A stretch of 7,954 bases of DNA from JAKEGK01 sp050116575 (lineage in GTDB: Bacteria > Pseudomonadota > Gammaproteobacteria > SZUA-152): positions 1 to 7,954 of the forward strand of contig JASFOJ010000195.1 in the NCBI GenBank assembly GCA_050116575.1, given 5' to 3'. Below are positions 1 through 6,104 of this stretch, one piece after another. Below the pieces are notes generated by a model. That model saw nothing but the letters and a program-made list of their open reading frames with translations, was not told the origin of the DNA and made no database searches. Both the position numbers and the translations under genes were made by a program. How positions within the stretch are numbered: position 1 is the stretch's first letter; each line of letters opens with the position of its first letter.

Positions 1-846
1 GACTACGTTTACCAGCACAGAAGTAAACGTCTTATTGGTGATATGCTGAATGTTAGAAGCATGACGCCGGTAGTGCATATCTCTTCAAGGTATACTGCGG
101 AAAAATCCTGTATGGCCGTGGTGGCGCCGCTGGCATTGCACCCGGTAAATAAAAACGCCTATATCGTTTGTGATCTCAGTGTTGATCCCACGGCGCTTAT
201 TGAACTTGGTGTCGAGGAAATCAAAAAACGTTTGTTTACACCGTCTGATCAAATGCCTGAAAATGTCGAACGGATACCCCTCAAAGCCGTTCATGTGAAC
301 AAAGCGCCGGTGATAGTACCGTTGAGTACGCTGGACTCAACGTCGGCCAAACGCCTGGGGATTAAGCTGGACAAGTGTTATAAAAATTTGCAGACATTAA
401 AACAGGCCCGCCACATTAATGACAAAATACGATCGGTTTTTTCCCACCCGGAATATGAAAAGGAAACGGATCCGGAATTTCGTCTCTACGATGGATTTGT
501 TAATGACAAGGACAAACAGGTTATGGAGCAGGTTCGAAATGCCGGCGTCGACCAATTGCAGGATATGCAATATAACTTTGAGGATCAGCGGCTGGCGGAA
601 CTATTGATAAGATACAAAGCGCGTAACTTTCCTGAAAGCCTTAGCGAGCCGGAACAAATTCATTGGCAAGAATATCAGCAACAACGTTTGTTTACCGATA
701 CTGGCGCTCATTCCTTAACGTTGCCTATGTTGCGGGATAAAATTGCCGAACTAAAGTCTGACCCCTCGTTATTTTCGGAGCGCCGCCATACGCTGGATGA
801 ATTGCTGGAATACGCCGACTATCTCGAAGCGAAATATTCCAGTTAA
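1..846 (+). CDS. sbcB: Exodeoxyribonuclease I, C-terminal part (5' end outside window)
   Basis: Exonuclease I degrades single-stranded DNA from the 3' end and acts in mismatch repair and recombination in the cytoplasm. The reading frame is open to base 1 and gives 281 residues to TAA, so the ATG at position 43 is internal, not the start. From memory of the E. coli enzyme (about 475 residues), the first residues here (DYVYQHRSKRL) match the end of the exonuclease domain. The rest covers the SH3-like domain and the C-terminal helical domain that clamp the DNA. Recognisable stretches are VAPLALHPVNKNAY, VHVNKAPVI, LYDGFVNDKD and YKARNFPESL. The DEDD catalytic residues lie in the missing N-terminal part, about 190 residues. 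The gene converges on the next gene with a 36-base gap in which I see no clear terminator. No frameshift or internal stop is visible. Confidence 0.95.
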   Translation, partial: DYVYQHRSKRLIGDMLNVRSMTPVVHISSRYTAEKSCMAVVAPLALHPVNKNAYIVCDLSVDPTALIELGVEEIKKRLFTPSDQMPENVERIPLKAVHVNKAPVIVPLSTLDSTSAKRLGIKLDKCYKNLQTLKQARHINDKIRSVFSHPEYEKETDPEFRLYDGFVNDKDKQVMEQVRNAGVDQLQDMQYNFEDQRLAELLIRYKARNFPESLSEPEQIHWQEYQQQRLFTDTGAHSLTLPMLRDKIAELKSDPSLFSERRHTLDELLEYADYLEAKYSS

Positions 847-882
847 TTTAAATATCTCGATCAACTATTGTCCTGTTGCCGG

Positions 883-1233
883 CTAGCGTATGCGAATGGA
901 CTTTGCCTTAATTAACTGCCAGAAGATATAGGTGTCCAGGGCGAAAATAAGGATAGCGATTGTGGATAGCCACATAATCGGTTTTACATTATGATAGTGT
1001 AAATCGGTTTTACGTTTGTGTGCTAACAAGATGCTTTGATGTACCTGACGGAATTCATCCATGTCATGAATTTTATTCGCTTCCTTGATGTTTTTCTGAA
1101 ACACACGTTCATTTTTATCCGGTGTTAAATCAGTATGGGTCAGGTAAATCCAGGCTGAAGTTGAAATACATAGGATAATGCCGATGGCATTGATAATAAT
1201 GATCAATCGTGAGCTGAGATATCCAATACGCAT
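883..1233 (-). CDS. Small two-helix membrane protein, unknown function
   Basis: A 116-residue protein that I do not recognise. Two hydrophobic segments are visible, at about residues 10-32 (IIIINAIGIILCISTSAWIY) and 86-108 (IMWLSTIAILIFALDTYIFW). They flank a charged loop of about 50 residues. Basic residues sit at the extreme N terminus (R2, R9) and the C terminus (KAKSIRIR), so by the positive-inside rule both ends should be cytoplasmic and the loop outside. No catalytic motif is apparent. The start ATG at 1233 is supported by AGGAT about five bases upstream (AGGATTAACATG). The gene ends in TAG and converges on sbcB. Upstream are 178 bases without a gene, holding three phased TTAATCC repeats. 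It could be a small inner-membrane accessory protein; no function can be assigned. Confidence 0.65.
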   Translation of the reverse strand: MRIGYLSSRLIIIINAIGIILCISTSAWIYLTHTDLTPDKNERVFQKNIKEANKIHDMDEFRQVHQSILLAHKRKTDLHYHNVKPIMWLSTIAILIFALDTYIFWQLIKAKSIRIR

Positions 1234-1234
1234 G

Positions 1235-1273
1235 TTAATCCTATCCCGTTTTAATCCGGTGCAATGTTAATCC
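1235..1273. repeat. Three TTAATCC direct repeats at 16-bp spacing
   Basis: TTAATCC (GGATTAA on the minus strand) occurs at 1235-1241, 1251-1257 and 1267-1273, exactly 16 bases apart. The first and third copies share the longer string ATGTTAATCCT. The copy nearest the gene carries its Shine-Dalgarno sequence. This is either a short tandem duplication of the ribosome-binding region or a set of phased protein-binding sites. The repeat itself is directly visible; any role is inference. Confidence 0.6.
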
Positions 1274-1411
1274 TGTTTAATGCTGTCCAAAAAAGTAAGT
1301 GCTAGTGATTTTTTGTTACTTTCAAATCCAATCATTAATTTATCGAGTTAACTGAAAAAGACTACCAGCCATCTTCACACTATAGTTTGTAAATTGTTGG
1401 CGATTGTTAGT

Positions 1412-1897
1412 TCAGGGGATGACTGCTTGCACACAATCATTCACAGAAATATTGCCGGCTTTTAATATCTGTGCCGTAATCCCGCCGTGTCCGCGCATGG
1501 CGTTATAACCACCGGATCCCAATGTCTTTTCCATGCGCGAGCAAGGGTGGCACAGGCCGGTCATGGTTAACTGTACGTCACCAATGGCAAAAACTTTATT
1601 TTTCAAGGCGAGAAGATTGATGCCTGCTACCACAATGTTTCGCCGTAACTGGGCAGGGGAAATGGCCGTTTTGCCCAGTAATGACGCGATAACCGGTAAA
1701 TGCTCATACTGGATTAATGTAACCTGCCGTTTTTTCGAATGACTTTGGAAATGGTCGCCCTTAAGACCCTGGTCCGGCGAGGCATGGACTGAGTCCACTG
1801 CGACCGGGTGACGGTATTTTTCCGGCCTGATCAGGATCGTTTTTACGGATCCGGTTTGCGGTAACGCGTTGTGCAGTTCCTTGAATGTCAATTGCAT
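1412..1897 (-). CDS. MOSC domain-containing protein
   Basis: A 161-residue protein that is essentially a single MOSC domain, the fold of the molybdenum cofactor sulfurase C terminus, as in the YiiM family. Visible hallmarks in order are GLKGDHF (residues 44-50), QVTLIQYEHL (58-67), RRNIVVAGINLL (85-96), IGDVQL (105-110), GLCHPCSRME (114-123) and the glycine-rich GGYNAMRGHGGI (129-140). C116 and C119 lie in the conserved cysteine segment that in MOSC proteins is thought to handle sulfur or bind molybdenum cofactor. Members are implicated in Moco-dependent reduction or sulfur transfer; the substrate here cannot be told. I chose ATG 1897 over the TTG directly before it. There is no good Shine-Dalgarno sequence, but the ATG overlaps the TGA of a possible upstream frame (TGATG), suggesting coupling. 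No clear terminator follows. Confidence 0.92.
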   Translation of the reverse strand: MQLTFKELHNALPQTGSVKTILIRPEKYRHPVAVDSVHASPDQGLKGDHFQSHSKKRQVTLIQYEHLPVIASLLGKTAISPAQLRRNIVVAGINLLALKNKVFAIGDVQLTMTGLCHPCSRMEKTLGSGGYNAMRGHGGITAQILKAGNISVNDCVQAVIP

Positions 1898-2052
1898 CAA
1901 TGGATGTCCACCGTCGGCATTACCTGGATTTCCAGGTCTGGTGATGAGATGGTTGGAATAATTTGCAACCGAAAAACTAATTGTCTTTGGCGAAATCCGC
2001 GACCGATGACGAACATCCCCCGGTAACGGTCACATTGTACTGTTGGGGTCAT
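1897..2052 (-). CDS. Possible small ORF translationally coupled to the MOSC gene
   Basis: A 51-codon frame runs from ATG 2052 to TGA 1899-1897, and its last base is the A of the MOSC start codon (TGATG). It starts MTPTVQCDRYRGMFVIGRGF and ends DLEIQVMPTVDIH. I recognise no family. For it: the overlapping stop/start junction typical of coupled genes, and a MOSC gene lacking its own strong ribosome-binding site. Against it: no Shine-Dalgarno sequence before ATG 2052, in-frame stops shortly upstream, and short length. It may be a leader peptide, a gene remnant, or chance. Confidence 0.25.
   Translation of the reverse strand: MTPTVQCDRYRGMFVIGRGFRQRQLVFRLQIIPTISSPDLEIQVMPTVDIH
1922..1937. promoter_or_regulatory. 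16-base dyad upstream of the MOSC gene (candidate operator)
   Basis: ACCTGGA-TT-TCCAGGT has two perfect 7-bp arms around a 2-base centre and lies 25 to 40 bases upstream of the MOSC ATG. The size and compact symmetry fit a homodimeric repressor site. It falls inside the possible coupled small ORF. Regulator unknown. Confidence 0.35.
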
Positions 2053-2143
2053 GAATTTTCAATGTCAGGTGGGTTTCTCTGGTGATGCTTCTGCGCAACG
2101 TGCGCACGGATTTTTTAAGCACTATCCTTTGTGCTGGATTATT

Positions 2144-2169
2144 ACCGGCCGAGCGTGGGTTCGGCCGGT
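2144..2169 (-). terminator. Hairpin just after hsp20, no U-tract
   Basis: ACCGGCCGA and TCGGCCGGT form a perfect 9-bp GC-rich stem around an 8-base loop, beginning eight bases past the hsp20 stop codon. No run of T follows on the minus strand, so it is not a canonical intrinsic terminator. It may stabilise the 3' end of the mRNA or act with a factor-dependent terminator. Confidence 0.5.
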
Positions 2170-2176
2170 GTGATTG

Positions 2177-2716
2177 TCAGACTTTTTCGATACTGATAGT
2201 CTTGCCGCTGACTGCTTCGCCCGCTTTTTTGTTGATGTTGATGGTCAAAACACCATTTTTGAATTTCGCTTTTATTGAATCGGTGTCGGCATTGGCCGGC
2301 AGATTTAAAGTCCGCATGAACGATCCATATGATCTTTCAATACAGTGGTACTTGTCTTTTTCGGTTTTGTATTCCTGTTTTTTCTCGCCGCGAATAGACA
2401 GCATATCGCCTTCGATATCCACTTTGATGTCCTTTTCCGATATTCCCGGTACCTCGACGGCAATTTTGTATTGTTCGTCGTCTTCACTGATGTCGAGCTT
2501 GGGTTTCAGGAATGTGTTGGTTTCCGTAGGCCAGCGGCTTTGAAAAATATCCGGCATACCGGTACCGCGGAAAAAGTCATCGAACATCCGATCGATCTCG
2601 GTATGTAAACGCGTTAACGGTGCGCTTTGGGGTTGGGCTCCAGGGGCAGGATAGCGTGTGGTATGCTCGTCTTCTTTTTTGAACCAGTTCCAGGGGGAGA
2701 GTTTTTTGAGCTCCAT
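2177..2716 (-). CDS. hsp20: Small heat-shock protein, Hsp20/alpha-crystallin family
   Basis: A 179-residue ATP-independent holdase chaperone of the cytoplasm that forms oligomers and keeps unfolding proteins soluble for Hsp70/ClpB-type refolding (family knowledge). The N-terminal arm (residues 1-70) contains PWNWFKKEDE and the amphipathic IDRMFDDFFRG, typical of this family. The alpha-crystallin domain spans about 71-165. It includes PKLDISEDDEQYKIAVEVPG (72-91), LSIRGEKKQE (106-115), ERSYGSFMRTLNLP (127-140) and the signature GVLTI (155-159). The C-terminal tail carries the oligomer-docking I-x-I motif at I174-S-I176. The start at 2716 is fixed by a textbook AAAGGAGGT four bases upstream. 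A sigma-32-like promoter precedes it and a strong hairpin follows its stop. By motif it resembles the general bacterial Hsp20 class more than E. coli IbpA. Confidence 0.97.
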   Translation of the reverse strand: MELKKLSPWNWFKKEDEHTTRYPAPGAQPQSAPLTRLHTEIDRMFDDFFRGTGMPDIFQSRWPTETNTFLKPKLDISEDDEQYKIAVEVPGISEKDIKVDIEGDMLSIRGEKKQEYKTEKDKYHCIERSYGSFMRTLNLPANADTDSIKAKFKNGVLTININKKAGEAVSGKTISIEKV

Positions 2717-2720
2717 AGTG

Positions 2721-2750
2721 ACCTCCTTTTGTTAACATTGACACCGAGGT
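2721..2750 (-). promoter_or_regulatory. hsp20 Shine-Dalgarno with complementary ACCTC upstream (possible RNA thermometer)
   Basis: The leader carries AAAGGAGGT four bases before the ATG. About 20 bases upstream of it lies ACCTC (2750-2746 on the minus strand), exactly complementary to the GAGGT core of the Shine-Dalgarno. The pairing is only five base pairs, as expected for a weak temperature-sensitive helix, but it could be chance. I see no standard ROSE or fourU sequence. Confidence 0.3.
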
Positions 2751-2768
2751 TGATCAGCTACTTGTTAA

Positions 2769-2795
2769 TATAGGGGGTATCATTGGATTTTCAAG
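2769..2795 (-). promoter_or_regulatory. Sigma-32 (heat-shock) promoter of hsp20
   Basis: Read on the minus strand, CTTGAAA (2795-2789) is followed after 12 bases by CCCCTATA (2776-2769). The E. coli sigma-32 consensus is CTTGAAA, a spacer of roughly 11 to 16 bases, then CCCCATNT. The -35 match is perfect and the -10 is close. Transcription would start about 45 bases before the hsp20 ATG. Position in front of a small heat-shock gene strongly supports the call. Confidence 0.85.
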
Positions 2796-2897
2796 CGCAA
2801 CGAACGCGTTAACGGCCATAACGTTGATGAGGGTCAAAAGGGGGCAATTGCGAGTGATGATTCCGCTAACAAAGGGGCAGTGACGAGACGAGACGGG

Positions 2898-2938
2898 GGC
2901 GCACCAACGGATACGGTTTACCCGCGAGTTGGTGCGCC
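2898..2938 (-). terminator. Long inverted repeat downstream of the M16C peptidase gene
   Basis: GGCGCACCAAC (2898-2908) and GTTGGTGCGCC (2928-2938) form a perfect 11-bp GC-rich stem with a 19-base loop, starting 18 bases past the peptidase stop codon. The minus strand continues with C-rich sequence and no T-tract, so this is not a standard intrinsic terminator. It is probably a 3'-end stabilising or attenuating structure between the peptidase and hsp20 units. A short GACGA tandem repeat abuts it at 2882-2894. Confidence 0.5.
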
Positions 2939-2956
2939 ACTAACTTGGTATTATTG

Positions 2957-5932
2957 TTACAGTTTGTGAACTTCCATTCCCATATCGCCAAGTTTGTCGA
3001 GGGTGCTCGCGTTGGTAATAACCGCGGTACTGGCGATATCGGGTTGTAAATAGGTTTCCGCGACACGTTTTAAATCCTCCATGCGGACTTTGAGGACGCG
3101 GCTGCGATAATACTGACGCTTTTCCGGGGTTCTGCCGAACAGCGCATTTTGAAACGCATCTTTAGCTTCACCCGCCGGTGACGACGGCTTGTCGATACCA
3201 CCGATAACACCAAGAATCGCTTCTTCCAGTTTCTGGTTGTCGTGTTGTTCGCTAAGCAGCCATTCTATTGACTGGTCAAAATCCTTGAGTGTATCCACCA
3301 GGCGCGGATCGCGATAGGAAAAGAAACGAAACGCCGCGGTATCCGCCGTGTAACTGGCACCACCACCGTAAGCACCGCCTTTTTCGCGAATCGCGGTATG
3401 CAGGAAACCGTTACGCAGAAAGGCCGCCAGCACAGAAAGTGCCGCAGCGTCATCGTGGTCTATGGGAACGGCCGGAAAGGCTTTGGCGCAGTAGTTGATA
3501 GGTGAATTGGCAATCCACAGTTGTTTAACCTGCTGCGAGACATTATCAACCGAAAACGGGTTTGCGCTTTGCTGTGCTGCCACTGTGCCAGCCCATTCGG
3601 TGGCCAGATCATTTAAATAATCGTCAAGGTGTTCTGTTTCTCCAATAATGAGGAACTGCCGGTCCATGGTAACGATGGCGTCGTGAATCGATTGGAATTT
3701 CCCGGCCAGCGCTTCAAGGGCGCTGCTATCTGCCAGAGCGGCGTCCAATCCCTTGATATGCTGAATACCCTGTAATCCGCTGAGCTCGTGTTTCAGTGCG
3801 GCGACCGGATTCAGACCACTGCTGGCTGCCAGCATAGCCAGGCTGTGGCCCTGACCGGTAACACTTTGTTCCCGGTGGGCCCGTTGCTGGCCGATGAGTT
3901 CCTTGATCCGGTTTAATTCATCAAAGCGTGGTTGCTCCAGGGTTTCTTTCATTAACTTTGTTAAGTGCCGGTGGTTTCTTGCCAGGGCTTTGCCGGATAC
4001 AAAATAGTAACTGGTGATATCTCGCACGTCATCCACTTTGCCGCGAGTGGCGGTGAACGTGTTGATTCCGCCCGTGACGCTGGACATCAATGACTGGGTT
4101 TCCAGATAGCTGCGTCCACCGCTGCCAAGTTCGGTGAGATTTGTTATATAGTAGGGCAAATGCTGTAACAGATCTTCGTTCAGCGCCGGCATATTGCAGA
4201 CGATCTGTTGATAGACCAGGCCATTGGTTCCCTGGCCATAGGTGGCTGTCTTCAGGCCCTGATGCTCATGCTTTTGTTCCTGGGCAATATGCATTTCATC
4301 CGGCACGTCTTCGAGGCCGACTTTGGGTAGTATGCTTTCGTCATCTATTTGATGCTGGCGCTCTGTCAGCTTTTGGGCCAGATCAATAATATTGTGTTTG
4401 TCGTCGTCCGATAAACGGGATTTCAGCTGTGCCAGCTTTGCCGCTTGCGCCTTCTGGCGGCGTTCACTTAAACGCGAATCCGGCATCATTGTCAATCGCA
4501 CCCGATGCGGGTTGTCGATTAAATAGCTTTTTACCAGGCTCTTGATGAAGGCCGGATCCTTGATATCTTCGCGCAGGCGCATCAATACCGGATCGAGATT
4601 CAGGGCAGCAACCGGGTCACCGTAGTGCACGGCACTGGGAAGGCCCTCCAGAATAAGCTGTAGCCCATAAGGGTAATGGCCACCGCTGATTTCCCGCTGT
4701 TCCAGTTCCAGTTGATGGAGGACGGATTCCATTTTTTCCTGTTCCACGCCTTCTTCAGCGACTTTTTCCAGCACGCCCATAACCAGATCCTGCAACGCCA
4801 TGGCGTTTTCGGGAGTGGAACCCTGGATGCCGCACATAAAAGTCATTTCGCGATTGGAATCTTCCACGCCACACAACGGCGACGGTGCGCTGCCCAGGTC
4901 AGTGGTTTCCAATGCCTGCAGCAACGGTGAACTGCTGTTATCCAGTAATACGCCAGACAACAGGTAGACCTTCATGGCTTCTTCAAGATTGGTACTGTGG
5001 CCAAGCAACCATCCCATGACAATATGGGTTTTGCGCTCGGCACTTTCTTCGTCATCAAACGCGTAATATTCTTCCACGTTTACCGGTGCTTGATAGCGTT
5101 TTTCGTCGTTGACAGCCAGGTGTTCATCGAGGCGTTCAAAATGACCCAAGGCGCGGGTTTCGATCCGTTCCTGCAGCTCAAAAGCCGGGATATCACCATA
5201 AGTCATGAAAATCGCATTACTGGGGTGGTAATGGGTTTTGTAAAACTCCATAAACTGTTCATAGGTCAGATCGGGAATGTGCTCGGGGTCGCCGCCGCTG
5301 TTGTAATGATAAGTGGTGGTGGGGAACACATATTTAGTCAATGTTTGCCATACGGTATTGACCGGTGAACCCATACTGCCAATCATTTCATTGAATACCA
5401 CGCCCTTGTACATCAGGTCTGAATTGGGATCGTCGGGTTTTTCAAATTCCAGGCGGTGGCCTTCCTGCATGAAATCAAGTTTATGAAGGCGGGTGAAAAA
5501 CGCCGCATCCAGGTACACATCCAGTAGATTAAAATAATCCTTGCGGTTTTGGCTAGCAAACGGATACGCTGTCCAGTCGCTGCTGGTAAAAGCGTTCATA
5601 AAGGTGTTGAGCGAGCGGCGGATCATCATGAAAAACGGATCCCGCACCGGATAATGTTTGCTTCCACACAAAGCGGTATGTTCGAGGATATGCGCCACAC
5701 CCGTTGAATCCATAGGCATGGTGCGAAAAGCGACCAGGAAGACGTTTTCCGGATTATCGGCCCGCAGGTGATAGTGCATGGCCCCGGTTTTTTTATGGAC
5801 ATATTCTTCGACCACCACGTTCAGTGATTCGATTGCTTCACTGCGGTGCAGTTCGAAAGCTGGATGGACTGCCAGGTTGCCCGATTGTTGCGTTGAGGTA
5901 TCGGATGCGGTGTTTGGGGTCATATTCTGCAT
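2957..5932 (-). CDS. M16C-family zinc metallopeptidase, presequence protease (PreP/Cym1)-like
   Basis: A 991-residue peptidase of the insulinase superfamily, about the length expected for PreP-type M16C enzymes, which fold as four homologous domains enclosing a peptide-digesting chamber. The inverted zinc-binding motif is HILEH at residues 81-85 (H81 and H85 as ligands, E84 as catalytic base). The third ligand is probably E182 in VVFNEMIGS. The distal half carries REKGGAYGGGASY, where R849 and Y855 correspond to the conserved Arg/Tyr that complete the active site in the C-terminal half. GVAHILEHTALCGS and DWTAYPFASQN are also family-typical. No signal peptide or membrane segment is visible, so it should act in the cytoplasm on unstructured peptides; substrates are inferred. 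ATG 5932 is chosen as the longest frame; Shine-Dalgarno support is poor, and an ATG three codons later is possible. The catalytic residues look intact. Confidence 0.97.
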   Translation of the reverse strand: MQNMTPNTASDTSTQQSGNLAVHPAFELHRSEAIESLNVVVEEYVHKKTGAMHYHLRADNPENVFLVAFRTMPMDSTGVAHILEHTALCGSKHYPVRDPFFMMIRRSLNTFMNAFTSSDWTAYPFASQNRKDYFNLLDVYLDAAFFTRLHKLDFMQEGHRLEFEKPDDPNSDLMYKGVVFNEMIGSMGSPVNTVWQTLTKYVFPTTTYHYNSGGDPEHIPDLTYEQFMEFYKTHYHPSNAIFMTYGDIPAFELQERIETRALGHFERLDEHLAVNDEKRYQAPVNVEEYYAFDDEESAERKTHIVMGWLLGHSTNLEEAMKVYLLSGVLLDNSSSPLLQALETTDLGSAPSPLCGVEDSNREMTFMCGIQGSTPENAMALQDLVMGVLEKVAEEGVEQEKMESVLHQLELEQREISGGHYPYGLQLILEGLPSAVHYGDPVAALNLDPVLMRLREDIKDPAFIKSLVKSYLIDNPHRVRLTMMPDSRLSERRQKAQAAKLAQLKSRLSDDDKHNIIDLAQKLTERQHQIDDESILPKVGLEDVPDEMHIAQEQKHEHQGLKTATYGQGTNGLVYQQIVCNMPALNEDLLQHLPYYITNLTELGSGGRSYLETQSLMSSVTGGINTFTATRGKVDDVRDITSYYFVSGKALARNHRHLTKLMKETLEQPRFDELNRIKELIGQQRAHREQSVTGQGHSLAMLAASSGLNPVAALKHELSGLQGIQHIKGLDAALADSSALEALAGKFQSIHDAIVTMDRQFLIIGETEHLDDYLNDLATEWAGTVAAQQSANPFSVDNVSQQVKQLWIANSPINYCAKAFPAVPIDHDDAAALSVLAAFLRNGFLHTAIREKGGAYGGGASYTADTAAFRFFSYRDPRLVDTLKDFDQSIEWLLSEQHDNQKLEEAILGVIGGIDKPSSPAGEAKDAFQNALFGRTPEKRQYYRSRVLKVRMEDLKRVAETYLQPDIASTAVITNASTLDKLGDMGMEVHKL

Positions 5933-5974
5933 TGTATTATATCCACTGGAATCAATATATTGCTGACATGTACC

Positions 5975-6002
5975 ATTATACGCGATACAAACTGGATGTG
6001 CA
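5975..6002 (-). promoter_or_regulatory. Candidate sigma-70 promoter for the M16C peptidase gene
   Basis: On the minus strand, TGCACA (6002-5997) and a perfect TATAAT (5980-5975) are separated by 16 bases. Transcription would start about 35 bases before the peptidase ATG. The -10 is exact but the -35 matches only four of six positions. Confidence 0.4.
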
Positions 6003-6029
6003 GGGGATTGCTGCTTCCCGTAGTATAGG

Positions 6030-6057
6030 ACAACGGGACTGGTATCGGTGTTTCAAC
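6030..6057 (-). promoter_or_regulatory. Weak sigma-32-like site upstream of the M16C peptidase
   Basis: On the minus strand GTTGAAA (6057-6051) is followed after 13 bases by CCCGTTGT (6037-6030). Spacing fits a heat-shock promoter, but the -10 element departs from CCCCATNT at two positions. It would give a leader of about 90 bases. The site overlaps a small TCCCGT/ACGGGA inverted repeat (6016-6038). Confidence 0.2.
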
Positions 6058-6068
6058 ATGCAGACTGA

Positions 6069-6086
6069 TTGGCGCGGGCGCGCCAA
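6069..6086. promoter_or_regulatory. 18-base GC-rich dyad in the divergent gap
   Basis: TTGGCGCGGGCGCGCCAA has perfect 8-bp arms (6069-6076 and 6079-6086) around a central GG. It lies between the divergent peptidase gene and the small plus-strand gene, 19 bases before the preferred GTG start of the latter. Too tight a centre for a good RNA hairpin, so a DNA-binding dimer site is more likely. Function inferred only from symmetry and place. Confidence 0.4.
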
Positions 6087-6104
6087 AATAGACCCGTAGC
6101 GCCC

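Noticed and set aside
847..882. Possible terminator between convergent sbcB and the small membrane protein gene
   Set aside because: Only a four-base CAAC/GTTG pairing and no T-run; not enough to call.
2082..2543. A 153-codon plus-strand frame opposite hsp20
   Set aside because: It lies almost wholly antisense to the well-supported hsp20 gene, has no recognisable domain, and its composition is what a reverse-strand shadow gives.
5933..5941. TATAAT immediately before the peptidase ATG (and TATAAC before the 315-residue gene), suggesting leaderless transcripts
   Set aside because: The hexamers are too close to the ATG: a start six to seven bases downstream would fall inside or after the start codon. 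They are more likely AT-rich initiation regions.
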